Below, piece after piece: positions 16,110 through 25,087 of a stretch of DNA of 64,000 nucleotides. The notes beneath the pieces were generated by a model. The model was given only the letters and a program-made list of their open reading frames with translations. It searched no databases and had not been told where the DNA came from. This stretch comes from Beijerinckiaceae bacterium (GTDB lineage Bacteria > Pseudomonadota > Alphaproteobacteria > Rhizobiales > Beijerinckiaceae): the NCBI GenBank assembly GCA_027531565.1, contig JAPZSB010000001.1, positions 88,290 to 152,289 on the forward strand, read 5' to 3'. Both the position numbers and the translations under genes were made by a program. Numbering within the stretch: position 1 is the stretch's first letter; each line of letters starts with the position of its first letter.

Positions 16110-17429
16110 ATGAGCGGCAACGCGATCGCCCTTCTCGGCTTTGCCGGGATGCTCCTTCTCATCGCGCTGCGCATGCCGGTGGGGCTCGCCATGCTGGTTG
16201 TCGGCGGGGCGGGCTATGCCTCGTTCGTCGGCACGCCGGTCTTTCTCAACTACCTGAAGACGACGCCGTATTACCTGTTCTCGAACTATACGCTCTCGGT
16301 CATCCCGCTCTTCGTGCTGATGGGCGCCTTTGCCGAAAAGACCGGCCTGTCCTCCGGCCTGTTCCGGGCCATGGCGGCGCTGGTCGGCCACCGGCGCGGC
16401 GGCATGGGCATCGCGGTCATCGGCTCCTGCACGGCCTTCGGCGCGATCTGCGGCTCGTCGGTTGCCACCACGGCCACGTTCGGGCGGGCGGCCCTGCCGG
16501 AAATGATCCGTGACGGTTATGCGCCGGGCATTTCCGCCGGCACCGTGGCGGTGGGCGGCACGCTGGGCATCCTGATCCCGCCCTCGGTGATCCTTGTCGT
16601 CTACGCGATCTCGACCGAACAGAACATCGTCAAGCTCTTCATGGCCGCGCTCATCCCCGGGTTGATGGCCGCTGTCGGGTATGTGCTGGTGATCCTGTGG
16701 CTGGCCCGCCGCAACCCCGCGGCGATGCCGGTCCATGCGCCGATGCCGTGGCCGGAGCGGCTGAAGGCTCTTGGCGGGGTCTGGTCCTCGCTGATGATCG
16801 CCGTCGTGGTGGTCGGCGGCATCTATGGCGGGCTGTTCACGCCCACCGAAGCCGCGGCGGTCGGCGCGGTGGCGGTGCTGGCGGACGGGCTGATCCGGCG
16901 GACGATGACGCTGGAGAAATTCGGCCTGTCGCTGCGCCAGTCCGCCGAGACCTGCGGCATGATCTTCATGATCCTGCTCGGGGCGGAGGTGTTCAACGGG
17001 TTCCTCGCGCTGACGCAGCTTCCCACCAACGCGGCCGAGACCATCACCTCCTGGGGCCTGCCGCCCTATCTCGTGCTGATCGCGCTGCTGGCCTTCTACA
17101 TCGTGCTCGGCGCGGTGATGGACGAGCTGGCGATGATCCTGCTCACGCTGCCGGTCTTCTTCCCGATCGTCACCGCGCTCGATTTCGGCATGATGAGCGA
17201 CGAGGTCGCGATCTGGTTCGGCATCCTCGTGCTGATCGTCGTCGGGATCGGGCTGGTGGCGCCGCCGGTCGGGCTGAATGTCTTCGTCATCTCGGCGATC
17301 GCCCGGACGATCCCGATCACGCAGATCTATCGCGGCGTGCTGCCCTTCGTGGCGGCCGATATCGTCCGGCTGATGCTCTGCGTAGCCTTTCCCTCGCTCT
17401 CGCTGTGGCTTGTCCGGCTTCTCAGCTGA
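16110..17429 (+). CDS. dctM: TRAP transporter large permease DctM-type
   Basis: 439 residues and about 11-12 hydrophobic helices; this is the transport core of the TRAP system. It shows SVIPLFVLMGAFAEKTGLS, GSCTAFGAICGSSVATTATFG with the conserved Gly/Ser-rich hairpin, and GGTLGILIPPSVILVVYA, all DctM landmarks for sodium and substrate sites. VAPPVGLNVFVISAIA near the C terminus is the matching repeat-two loop. It completes a three-gene operon starting at 14535. Confidence 0.93.
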   Translation: MSGNAIALLGFAGMLLLIALRMPVGLAMLVVGGAGYASFVGTPVFLNYLKTTPYYLFSNYTLSVIPLFVLMGAFAEKTGLSSGLFRAMAALVGHRRGGMGIAVIGSCTAFGAICGSSVATTATFGRAALPEMIRDGYAPGISAGTVAVGGTLGILIPPSVILVVYAISTEQNIVKLFMAALIPGLMAAVGYVLVILWLARRNPAAMPVHAPMPWPERLKALGGVWSSLMIAVVVVGGIYGGLFTPTEAAAVGAVAVLADGLIRRTMTLEKFGLSLRQSAETCGMIFMILLGAEVFNGFLALTQLPTNAAETITSWGLPPYLVLIALLAFYIVLGAVMDELAMILLTLPVFFPIVTALDFGMMSDEVAIWFGILVLIVVGIGLVAPPVGLNVFVISAIARTIPITQIYRGVLPFVAADIVRLMLCVAFPSLSLWLVRLLS

Positions 17430-17515
17430 TCACTTTCCCGCCGAGGTTGATCGGCCTGCCGCCCTGTCGCATAACCGGAAGGCTGAGGGCTGGAGCAGGG
17501 CCGGGAGGGCAGATC

Positions 17516-17830
17516 ATGGTAGAAGATCTCACGCGCGAGGAGATCAAGGCGGGCCTCGAAAGCGGCTCGATCCTGCTGGTGGATGTGCGCGAGCCGCATG
17601 AATTCGCAGCCGGGCATATTCCCGGATCGGTCTCGCTGCCCCTGTCGCGCTTCTCGGTCGATGACCTGCCGCCGGCCGAGGGCAAGCGGGTGGTGCTGTC
17701 CTGCGCGGCGGGGGTCCGCTCGATGCAGGCGGCCATGCTGGCCCACCAGCAGGGGCGCGCCATCGACGCGCATTACCGGGGTGGCTTCAAGGACTGGTTT
17801 TTCGCCGGAGAGCCGGTCGAGCAGGGTTGA
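17516..17830 (+). CDS. single-domain rhodanese-like sulfurtransferase
   Basis: 104 residues from an ATG behind GGGAGGG. The protein is one rhodanese domain: LLVDVREPHEFAAGHIPGSV, then the active-site loop LSCAAGVRSM with the catalytic cysteine at about residue 63 (CAAGVR), and GGFKDWFFAG at the end. Such proteins carry persulfide sulfur; partners are not evident. It lies 86 bases after the TRAP operon and 72 bases before the molybdopterin enzyme gene. A sulfur link to molybdoenzyme maturation is possible but only inferred. Confidence 0.88.
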   Translation: MVEDLTREEIKAGLESGSILLVDVREPHEFAAGHIPGSVSLPLSRFSVDDLPPAEGKRVVLSCAAGVRSMQAAMLAHQQGRAIDAHYRGGFKDWFFAGEPVEQG

Positions 17831-17902
17831 AAGCCCGGGCCAGCGGATTATCCTGAGCGCAACCGGCGGGAATCCTCCCGCAGCAACGCTTCAGGCACAA
17901 TC

Positions 17903-20191
17903 ATGCGTCCAATGAAATTCGGAATGGGCCAGGCGCTCACGCGCGTGGAAGACCATCGCTTCCTCACGGGGCAGGGCCATTACGCCACCGATTACCGGGC
18001 GAAGGGCCAGCTCCACGGCTTCGTGCTGCGGGCGCCCTTCGCCAGCGCGACCTTCACGATCGGGGATCTCGGCGCCGCGCGGGCGATGCCCGGCGTGAGG
18101 TTGATCCTGACGCATGAAGAGGTGGCCCATCTGGGTGACCTGCCCTGCCAGGCGCCGATCAAGAATACCGATGGCTCGATGCCGCCGATGCCCTCCTACC
18201 CGGTCCTGCCGAAGGACCGCGTGCGGCATGTCGGCGAGGCGGTGGCGTTCATCGTGGCCGAGACGCTCGAGCAGGCCAAGGATGCCGCCGAGGCGATCGA
18301 GATCCGCTGGAAGGAGGCGCCGGTCGTCTCGGATGTCGCGGCGGCCCGCCAGCCCGGCGCGCCGCTCGTCCATGCCGAGGCGCCGGGCAATGTCGCCTTC
18401 GACCATATCCTCGGTGACCAGGCGAAGACCGATGCGATTTTCGCCAGGGCGCCGCGCGTCATCGGGCTGGATATCGTCAACAGCCGGATCATCGCGAATT
18501 ACATGGAGCCCCGCACCATCGTGGCGGAGCCGGCGAAAGGCGGGGGCTGGCGGGTCACGCTCGGCAGCCAGGGCGTGCATGGCATCCGCAACACGCTGGC
18601 CAAGTTCATCTTCCGGATCGACCCGGCCACCCTGCGCGTGGTGACGCCGGATGTCGGCGGCGGCTTCGGCACGAAGAGCTTCATGTATCGCGAATATCCC
18701 CTCGCGCTGCATGCGGCGATGGTGCTCGATGCGCCGGTCGGCTGGACCTCCGACCGGTCGGAGCATTTTTTCGCCTGCGCCCATGGCCGCGACAATCTCA
18801 CCCGGGCCGAGATGGCGCTTGACGAGAAGGGCCGGTTCCTCGCGATGCGGGTGATGCTGGACGCCAATATGGGCGCCTATCTCTCGCAATACGGGCCCTA
18901 TATTCCGTGGATCGGCTCGACCATGCTGACGGGGGTCTATGACATTCCCGCAGGCTATACCCGTATCCGGGGGATCTATTCGAACTCGGTGCCGTTCGAT
19001 GCCTATCGCGGGGCCGGCCGGCCGGAAGCGGCCTATGCGATCGAGCGGCTGATCGATTTCATTGCCGACGAGACGGGCCTCGACCGGGTGAAGCTGCGCA
19101 AGCAGAATTTCATCAAGCCGCGGCAGATGCCCTACAAGACCCCGACCGGACGCGTCTATGATTCCGGTGATTTCGCCGCGCATATGGCCGCCGCGCTCGA
19201 CAAGGCGGACTGGAAGGGCTTCCCCGCCCGGCTCAAGGCCTCTAAGAAGGCCGGCAGGCTGCGCGGCATCGGTTTCGGTGTCTATATCGAGGCCTGCGGC
19301 GGTGGCTCGCCCGAGCCGGCCTATCTGACGCTGGAAAAGGATGGCAGCGTCACGGTGAAGATCGGCACGCAATCGAACGGGCAGGGGCACGAGACCGCCT
19401 ATGCCCAGCTCGTGGCGCAGCATCTCGACCTGCCGCTGGAGCGGATCCGGGTGAAGCAGGGCGACACGAATGACACGCCGACGGGGTCAGGCACGGGTGG
19501 ATCGCGCTCGATTCCTGTCGGCGGGGCGGCGGTGGCGCGGGCAGCGGAGCTGCTGGCGGATGTCGTCACCACGCTGGCGGCGGATGCGCTCGAGGCCGGC
19601 AAGGGCGATCTCGAGATCGCCGATGGCGCCGTCCGGATTGCCGGCACGGATCGCCGGCTGACCTATGCCGAGATCGCCGCGCTTCCCAAGGCACGGGGCA
19701 AGCTCTCGACACAGGCCGAGTTCCGGCCGCCGGAAGCCACCTATCCAAACGGCACCCATGTCTGCGAGGTCGAGATCGACCCCGAGACCGGCGAGACGCA
19801 GATCGTCAATTTCGTCATTGTCGATGATTTCGGCGTGACGCTGAACCCGATCCTGCTCGCCGGGCAGATCCATGGCGGGGCGGCGCAGGGCATCGGGCAG
19901 GCCATGGTCGAGCGCTTCGTGCAGGACGAGAAGGGCCAGATCCTGACGGCCAGCTTCCTCGACTATGCCATGCCGCGCGCCACCGACATCCCGAGCTTCC
20001 AGTTCGAGACGCGGAACGTGCCCTGCACCACCAACGCGATCGGCGTGAAGGGCGCCGGCGAGGCTGGCACGATCGGTGCGGCACCGGCCGTGATGAATGC
20101 CATTGTCGACGCACTCCGGCGCGCGAAGGGCATCCGTCATATCGACATGCCGGCCAATGCGATGGCCATCTGGGAAGCCCTTCGCCGGTAG
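17903..20191 (+). CDS. molybdopterin-binding subunit, xanthine dehydrogenase/CoxL-like (form II)
   Basis: 762 residues covering the whole large subunit of a molybdenum hydroxylase: RVEDHRFLTGQGHYATDY at the N terminus, VGEAVAFIVAET, the molybdopterin loops GGGFGTKSFMYREY, and the active-site loop DAYRGAGRPEAAY. The AYRGAGR loop marks form II (aldehyde/xanthine-type) rather than true CO dehydrogenase, whose loop contains a Cys-bound copper. The C-terminal GVKGAGEAGTIGAAPAVMNA carries the catalytic Glu. No iron-sulfur (CoxS) or FAD (CoxM) subunit gene lies beside it. A second Met three codons in (17912) could be the real start. Confidence 0.9.
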   Translation: MRPMKFGMGQALTRVEDHRFLTGQGHYATDYRAKGQLHGFVLRAPFASATFTIGDLGAARAMPGVRLILTHEEVAHLGDLPCQAPIKNTDGSMPPMPSYPVLPKDRVRHVGEAVAFIVAETLEQAKDAAEAIEIRWKEAPVVSDVAAARQPGAPLVHAEAPGNVAFDHILGDQAKTDAIFARAPRVIGLDIVNSRIIANYMEPRTIVAEPAKGGGWRVTLGSQGVHGIRNTLAKFIFRIDPATLRVVTPDVGGGFGTKSFMYREYPLALHAAMVLDAPVGWTSDRSEHFFACAHGRDNLTRAEMALDEKGRFLAMRVMLDANMGAYLSQYGPYIPWIGSTMLTGVYDIPAGYTRIRGIYSNSVPFDAYRGAGRPEAAYAIERLIDFIADETGLDRVKLRKQNFIKPRQMPYKTPTGRVYDSGDFAAHMAAALDKADWKGFPARLKASKKAGRLRGIGFGVYIEACGGGSPEPAYLTLEKDGSVTVKIGTQSNGQGHETAYAQLVAQHLDLPLERIRVKQGDTNDTPTGSGTGGSRSIPVGGAAVARAAELLADVVTTLAADALEAGKGDLEIADGAVRIAGTDRRLTYAEIAALPKARGKLSTQAEFRPPEATYPNGTHVCEVEIDPETGETQIVNFVIVDDFGVTLNPILLAGQIHGGAAQGIGQAMVERFVQDEKGQILTASFLDYAMPRATDIPSFQFETRNVPCTTNAIGVKGAGEAGTIGAAPAVMNAIVDALRRAKGIRHIDMPANAMAIWEALRR

Positions 20192-20367
20192 AGGCGCGTT
20201 GAGGGCAATGGCGAAAATGCGAGGCTGCGCCGATCACGACCCTGTGAAGCGCGGCCTTCTTTGCATGGATGCAATCAATTAGACCTAGACAAAGTCGTAA
20301 CAGCTTCCAAGGTGAGAGGGATGCGGGAGCGGCATCGTGCCGCGCCCAAGGAAAAAAGGAATGCCCC

Positions 20368-20796
20368 ATGCGTCGTGCCGTTATTCTCGCCACCCTTCTC
20401 GCGGTCGGCGTTGGTGCCGCCTATGCGCAATCGGCCGCGATCGGCCAGCGCAAGGACCAGTTCAAGGCGATGGGTGGCGCCGCCGGACCGATCGGCAAGA
20501 TGCTGCGCGGCGAGGACGCTTTCAACCTTGCGACCGTCCAGAACGGCCTGCGCACGATCCAGGCCAATGCCAAGACGCTGCCGGGCCTGTTCCCGGATGA
20601 TTCGAAGACCGGCGACACCAAGGCGCTGCCGGCGATCTGGGAGAACAAGGCCAAGTTCAACGGCATCTTCACCAAGATGGAAGCCGATGCCACGGCCGCG
20701 CTCGCCGCCATCAAGGACGAGGCCAGCATGAAGGCGGAAATGCCGAAGGTTCTCGGCAATTGCGGCGCCTGCCACCAGGAATTCCGCGCCCGCTGA
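20368..20796 (+). CDS. cytochrome c' (CytC_prime) family protein
   Basis: 142-residue precursor; the ATG at 20368 is preceded by AAGGAAAAAAGGA. A signal peptide (MRRAVILATLLAVGVGAAYAQ) leads to a four-helix bundle with the single haem motif CGACH near the C terminus, the normal place for cytochrome c'. IGQRKDQFKAMGGAAGPIGKML is the helix that normally shields the distal haem face. Cytochromes c' are periplasmic and bind NO or CO. The gene is 12 bases before a cytochrome b gene, with which it presumably exchanges electrons. Confidence 0.9.
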   Translation: MRRAVILATLLAVGVGAAYAQSAAIGQRKDQFKAMGGAAGPIGKMLRGEDAFNLATVQNGLRTIQANAKTLPGLFPDDSKTGDTKALPAIWENKAKFNGIFTKMEADATAALAAIKDEASMKAEMPKVLGNCGACHQEFRAR

Positions 20797-20808
20797 GGAC
20801 ATCCAGCC

Positions 20809-21531
20809 ATGTCGGGACGCGACCGCACGCAAGCGGGCACGGTGCGGGTGTGGGATTGGCCCACCCGCGCCTTCCACTGGCTGCTCGTCAGCCTGATCGT
20901 CTCGGCCTGGCTCAGTTTCGAACTGGCTAACAGGATCGGGGACCCGACGCTGAAATGGCATCGCTGGAACGGCTATGCCATTCTCGTCCTCCTCGTCTTC
21001 CGGCTGATCTGGGGGCTTGTCGGCTCCTCGACGGCCCGCTGGGCCAGCTTCGTCCGCGGGCCGGGCGCGATGCTGCGCTATGCGCTCGGCATGATGCGCG
21101 GCGAGAAGGCGCGCTATCTCGGGCATAACCCGGTCGGGACGGCGATGATCCTTGTCCTGCTGGCGGCCGTCGGCGCGCAGGCGATGCTCGGCCTGTTCTC
21201 GCTCGAGCATAACGAGATCACGGCCGGCCCGCTCAAGCGGCTCATCTCCGACGAGACGGCCAAGATCATCACCGACCTGCATGTCCGGGGCTTCAACATC
21301 ATCATCGCCTTCGCGGTCATCCATGTGCTGGCCAATGCCGGCTACGGGATGATGACCGGCGAGCCTCTGATCCAGGCGATGGTGACGGGGAAAAAACCGG
21401 CGGAACCCTATGTCGATGCACCGGAAATGGTGCCCGCTCCGTCAGTGACGCTGCGGGCGCTGATCGTACTGGCGGTTTCCGTCGTCATCGTGTTCGGCGG
21501 GATCATGCTGGCGGGCGGACGGATCCTCTAG
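20809..21531 (+). CDS. cytochrome b561/Ni-Fe hydrogenase-type b subunit
   Basis: 240 residues with about five hydrophobic helices. Haem ligands are likely the histidines in TRAFHWLLV (helix 1), KWHRWNGYAI (helix 2), and DLHVRGFNIIIAFAVIHVLAN (helix 4). The VRVWDWPTRAFHW start is the common opening of diheme cytochrome b561 proteins. It follows the cytochrome c' gene by 12 bases. The pair probably moves electrons between the quinone pool and periplasmic cytochrome c'. Confidence 0.9.
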   Translation: MSGRDRTQAGTVRVWDWPTRAFHWLLVSLIVSAWLSFELANRIGDPTLKWHRWNGYAILVLLVFRLIWGLVGSSTARWASFVRGPGAMLRYALGMMRGEKARYLGHNPVGTAMILVLLAAVGAQAMLGLFSLEHNEITAGPLKRLISDETAKIITDLHVRGFNIIIAFAVIHVLANAGYGMMTGEPLIQAMVTGKKPAEPYVDAPEMVPAPSVTLRALIVLAVSVVIVFGGIMLAGGRIL

Positions 21532-21568
21532 CACGGGCCTGCGGCTGATCCGGCACAGGCTCGGGCGG

Positions 21569-22180
21569 TCAGTCCATCACCGCCGCCTTGAGGATCACCA
21601 CCATCGTGGCATGGCCGGGTTCTTCCCCGATGCAGCGGATGATGTGCTGCCGGTCGCAGCGATAGCGCAGGGTTTCGCCGGCGCGCGCCACTTCCGTCAC
21701 GCCGCCGACCTCGACCTCGAAAGCGCCACGGATCACCGACAGGTTCTCCACCGAGCCGCGCTGATGCGCATCGGAATCCAGCACGGCGCCAGGTTCGGCC
21801 TGCACGTCATACCATTGCAGCCATTCCACCGTCTTGAGCCAGCCGACAATGGCGAGCCGCATCTTGCCGTCGTCGGAGACGAGGATCGGCGTATCGCCCT
21901 TGCTCGAGCGCTCGATGAAGGGCTCCTCCTCCGAGGAGACAAGGAACCGCTCGATCGAGACATCCAGCGCCTGGCTGAGACGCCAGATGGTGGCGAGGGT
22001 CGGATTGGTCTCGTTGCGCTCGATCTGGCTGATGATCGACTTGGCAACGCCGCTCTGCTCGGCCAGTTCCGACAGCGAGAGATTATAGGCCTTGCGCAGC
22101 CGCTGGATCGTCTTGCCCAGCTGCCCGGACAGCGCCACGGCGCCGGCATCCATCTCGCGCGGTTTGTCCTTGTCCTGCAT
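21569..22180 (-). CDS. XRE-family transcriptional regulator with cupin domain
   Basis: 203 residues. An N-terminal helix-turn-helix (LGKTIQRLRKAYNLSLSELAEQSGVAKSIISQIERNETNPTLATIWRLSQ, about residues 20-70, given here as the span) is followed by a cupin small-molecule sensor domain that includes GSVENLSVIRGAFEVEVGGV and GETLRYRCDRQHIIRC. This is the PuuR/SutR architecture, often sensing amines, sulfur compounds or amino acids. A perfect 14-bp palindrome lies 27 bases upstream of the start and may be its own operator. The gene lies 106 bases downstream, on the same strand, of the thiM-thiD-TRAP group. Confidence 0.9.
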   Translation of the reverse strand: MQDKDKPREMDAGAVALSGQLGKTIQRLRKAYNLSLSELAEQSGVAKSIISQIERNETNPTLATIWRLSQALDVSIERFLVSSEEEPFIERSSKGDTPILVSDDGKMRLAIVGWLKTVEWLQWYDVQAEPGAVLDSDAHQRGSVENLSVIRGAFEVEVGGVTEVARAGETLRYRCDRQHIIRCIGEEPGHATMVVILKAAVMD

Positions 22181-22206
22181 GGCCGATCTGAGGTTGTTTT
22201 GTCAGG

Positions 22207-22220
22207 CGAACGATCGTTCG
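22207..22220. promoter_or_regulatory. perfect 14-bp palindrome, candidate operator of the XRE-cupin gene
   Basis: CGAACGATCGTTCG reads the same on both strands. It lies 27-40 bases before the regulator's start codon, where a repressor would cover the promoter or early transcript. XRE-cupin proteins bind as dimers to such palindromes. Binding has not been shown here. Confidence 0.5.
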
Positions 22221-22286
22221 TTGCACCGAACTTCTTTTGCCCCAGCCTTGGGCCCTGCGCAAGATGCCGGCCTCATGATGCGGGAA

Positions 22287-23360
22287 TCAATCCCCCTGCA
22301 TGGCGAGCGAGCCGGCCAAGGTCACACGGCGCCAGGGTCGGGCGCGGGCGCGGGAGGCCTCCATCGAGGTGATGATCCGGCCCGCCAGTTCCGATTTCGA
22401 GGAGAGGTCCTGCACGAGGTCGCGCGCGTGCAGCCGGGCAGCGGCGATCAGATCCGCCGGAAGCCGGCGCAGCTGGACCTGGTGGTTCGTCACGAGATCG
22501 AGCAGGGCGCCGGCATTGTCGTTCTGTGCCTCGACAAGGCCGCGGGCATGGGCTTCCGCCGAGGCGGCTTCCAGAATGGCGCGATGGGCGGGCGAGAGCT
22601 TCTCCCAGGCCGGGAGATGGATGATCGCCTCTGCCGCGCCATTCGGCTTGTTGAAGCCCGGGGCGTAGTAGAACGGCGCCGGCTTGTAGAGCCCGAGCGG
22701 CAGGTCATTGACCGGGGCGAGAAACTCCACGGCATCGATTACCCCGGAGGAGAGTGAGATCAGCAGGTCGCCCGGCGCGATGGTGAGCGCGGTGGCGCCC
22801 ATGCGCTGCCAGAGTTCCGCCCCGAGGCCCTGCGCGCGGATCTTCAGGCCCCGGAGATCGGTCGCGGAGGCGAGTTCCCGCTTGAACCAGCCGGCCATGG
22901 AGGGGCCGGTATTGCCAGCGAGCAGCGGCTTGACCGCGAAGGGGCGATAGAGCTCGTCCCACAGGGCCTGCCCGCCGCCGCGCTCGAGCCAGGCCTGATG
23001 CTCGATCGGGTCCGGACCGAAGGGCAGGGTGGTGAAGGCATTCGCGGCGGGGTTCTTGCCCTGCCAGAAGAAGGCGGCGGAATGCCCCATCTCCACCGTG
23101 CCGTTGCCGACGGCATCGAGCACCTGCAGGGCGGGGACAATCTCGCCCGCGCCGAAAAGCTGGATCTCGAAGGTGCCGCCCGAGAGTTCGGCGACGCGGC
23201 GCGCGAGATAGGCGGCCGCCATGCCGGGGCCAGGCAGGTTCTTCGGCCAGGAGGTGGCCATGCGCCAGCGGATCCGCTCCTGTGCATGGACAGCGGGGGC
23301 AGCGAGCAGGGCCGGGCTGGCTGCGGCGCCGGCAAGCAGGGAGCGGCGGGTTCGGATCAT
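22287..23360 (-). CDS. TRAP transporter substrate-binding protein, TakP-like
   Basis: 357 residues with a Tat/Sec-like signal peptide (RTRRSLLAGAAASPALLAAPAVHAQ). WRMATSWPKNLPGP, GTVEMGHSAAFFWQGK and LRGLKIRAQGLGAELWQRMGATALTI match the subgroup represented by TakP, which binds 2-oxo acids with a bound cation. No permease genes are adjacent. It starts 11 bases after the thiD stop on the same strand, so it is probably the third gene of the TPP-riboswitch operon. The alternative is an unrelated gene with a promoter inside thiD. Confidence 0.88.
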   Translation of the reverse strand: MIRTRRSLLAGAAASPALLAAPAVHAQERIRWRMATSWPKNLPGPGMAAAYLARRVAELSGGTFEIQLFGAGEIVPALQVLDAVGNGTVEMGHSAAFFWQGKNPAANAFTTLPFGPDPIEHQAWLERGGGQALWDELYRPFAVKPLLAGNTGPSMAGWFKRELASATDLRGLKIRAQGLGAELWQRMGATALTIAPGDLLISLSSGVIDAVEFLAPVNDLPLGLYKPAPFYYAPGFNKPNGAAEAIIHLPAWEKLSPAHRAILEAASAEAHARGLVEAQNDNAGALLDLVTNHQVQLRRLPADLIAAARLHARDLVQDLSSKSELAGRIITSMEASRARARPWRRVTLAGSLAMQGD

Positions 23361-23371
23361 GGCGGACCTCG

Positions 23372-24169
23372 TCACCAGAAGGCGTGGAAATGGTGGGTGG
23401 GGCCATGGCCCTGCCCGATCTGCAGCCGATCCGCCGCCGCGATGGCGGCATGGACATAGGCCTTGGCAGCGCCCACCGCCTCTTCGAGGGCCTGTCCCTT
23501 CGCCAGCCCGGCGGCGATGGCCGAGGACAGGGTGCAGCCCGTGCCGTGGCTGTTGCGCGAGGGGATGCGCGGGGCGGCGAAAGCCTTCAGCCCTGCAGGC
23601 GTGACGAGGACGTCGATCGCCTCGGCGCCGCTGCCATGGCCGCCCTTCATCAGAACGGCGCGCGGGCCGAGGGCGAGCAGGGCCCGGCCCTGAGCTTCCA
23701 TCGCGGCGACGCTCTCTGCCATCGGTTCGCCAAGCAGACGGGCGGCCTCGTGCAGGTTCGGGGTCAGCAGGTCGGCGCGCGGCAGCAGCCGGCCGACCAG
23801 GGTCGCCACCGCGGCCTCGGTGAGCAGCGGATCGCCGCTGGCCGCAACCATCACCGGATCGACGATGACCGGGCCGGAATAGCCGGCGGCGAGGCTGTCC
23901 GCCACGGCCTCGATGGTGACCGGAACCGAGAGCATGCCGATCTTCACGGCATTGACGGGAATATCCTCCAGCACCGAGCGGATCTGCCGGCTGACGAATT
24001 CCGCCGGGACATCGTGGATGCCCTGCACGCCGAGCGTGTTCTGCGCCGTCAGCGCGGTGATGACGCTGGCCCCGTAGACGCCGAGAGCGGAAAAGGTCTT
24101 GAGATCCGCCTGGATGCCGGCGCCGCCGCCCGAATCCGAGCCGGCAATGGTGAGGGCAATGGCCGTCAT
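23372..24169 (-). CDS. thiD: hydroxymethylpyrimidine/phosphomethylpyrimidine kinase
   Basis: Two-step kinase that turns HMP into HMP-pyrophosphate for thiamine synthesis. The 265 residues start [25 protein letters not shown], the ThiD hallmark; [16 protein letters not shown] and the anion-hole motif [18 protein letters not shown] near residue 215 complete it. The start at 24169 overlaps the thiM stop by 4 bases. The open frame continues far upstream through thiM in another frame and is not coding. Confidence 0.95.
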   Translation of the reverse strand: MTAIALTIAGSDSGGGAGIQADLKTFSALGVYGASVITALTAQNTLGVQGIHDVPAEFVSRQIRSVLEDIPVNAVKIGMLSVPVTIEAVADSLAAGYSGPVIVDPVMVAASGDPLLTEAAVATLVGRLLPRADLLTPNLHEAARLLGEPMAESVAAMEAQGRALLALGPRAVLMKGGHGSGAEAIDVLVTPAGLKAFAAPRIPSRNSHGTGCTLSSAIAAGLAKGQALEEAVGAAKAYVHAAIAAADRLQIGQGHGPTHHFHAFW

Positions 24170-24957
24170 GGTGTGTCTCCTCCGGACGGGGCGAGGCGCA
24201 ACCCCGTGGCAATGTCTTCCGGGGTCAGCGCGGCGAGGCTGTCGATCAGGTGCATGGCGAAGCTGCCCGGGCCGCGGGCAAGCCCTGCCGCCTGCTCGGC
24301 AGCGATGTTGAGCACCGACAGGCCGGCAGCGGCCGCGACAACCGGATCGGTCTCGACTGCGAGACAGGCGGCGAGGATCGCGCCGAGCAGGCAGCCAGCG
24401 GCGGTGATCTCCTGCAACAGGGGATGGCCATTCGCCAAAGCGAGGTGGCGATCGCCGAGACGGATCCGGTCCACCGGCCCGGTGATGACATGGCAGGAGG
24501 CGGCAGGCAGGTCCGATGCGAAAGCCGCGGCCTCCGCCGGGTTGAGTTTCACGATGGTCGGGGTTTCGGCCAGGATCGCCAGGGCCAGCGCCCGCCGGCG
24601 GAGCGAGCGGTCGGCAAAGGCGGGGTCGAGCACGAAGGGCCGGCCCAGCCGGGCGCAGGCGGCAGCCGCGCGGGGGAGGGCGGCGAAGCGCTCGCCATCG
24701 AGCATCCCGAGATTGAGCAGCACGGCCGCGCTGCCGGCCACGAAATCCTCGATCTCGTCCGGATGCGTCGTCAGGGTCGGAACAGCGCCGATCGCCAGCA
24801 GGCCATTCGCCGTCAGCGCCTGCGCGACCGGGTTGGTCAGCGCATGGATGCGCGGGCGCCGCTGCCGCAGCCGCGCGAGAACCGCGCCGCAGCGTTCGGC
24901 CCAGGGGGCGGTGTGGGGATCGGGGACGCCCGGTGCGGGCGCGGGAACCATCTGCAT
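24166..24957 (-). CDS. thiM: hydroxyethylthiazole kinase
   Basis: Phosphorylates 4-methyl-5-hydroxyethylthiazole, a salvage step of thiamine synthesis. The 263 residues include [34 protein letters not shown]-like, [14 protein letters not shown] and the catalytic cysteine in [13 protein letters not shown] (about residue 195). GGAGG lies 6 bases before the ATG at 24957 and is the last part of the TPP riboswitch, so ligand binding can hide the ribosome site. First gene of the operon. Confidence 0.94.
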   Translation of the reverse strand: MQMVPAPAPGVPDPHTAPWAERCGAVLARLRQRRPRIHALTNPVAQALTANGLLAIGAVPTLTTHPDEIEDFVAGSAAVLLNLGMLDGERFAALPRAAAACARLGRPFVLDPAFADRSLRRRALALAILAETPTIVKLNPAEAAAFASDLPAASCHVITGPVDRIRLGDRHLALANGHPLLQEITAAGCLLGAILAACLAVETDPVVAAAAGLSVLNIAAEQAAGLARGPGSFAMHLIDSLAALTPEDIATGLRLAPSGGDTP

Positions 24958-24963
24958 CGCTTT

Positions 24964-25046
24964 CCTCCGCCGGCATGACCCGGTTCAGGTTCGATGGGTT
25001 GGCGGGAAGCCTCTCAGCCCGGTTTCCCGGGCACCCCAAGCGGTTC
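24964..25046 (-). promoter_or_regulatory. TPP (THI-box) riboswitch controlling thiM-thiD
   Basis: On the minus strand the leader holds the THI-box landmarks in order: CTTGGGGTGCCC, a short variable stem, GGCTGAGAGG, and ACCCATCGAACCTGAACCGGGTCATGCCGG, which includes the pyrophosphate-binding ACCTGA core. The last stem reaches GGCGGAGG, the ribosome site of thiM, pointing to control of translation initiation. No terminator hairpin with a T run lies between aptamer and gene. Confidence 0.95.
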
Positions 25047-25087
25047 TTCGCTAGCTAATCCCTCGCGCGGGCTTTGGCAACCGCTCC

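Noticed and set aside
23461..25039. Upstream extension of thiD through thiM (555 codons) and an opposite-strand frame of 590 codons
   Set aside because: thiM and thiD are unmistakable in their own frames and overlap by only 4 bases; the others are frame shadows.
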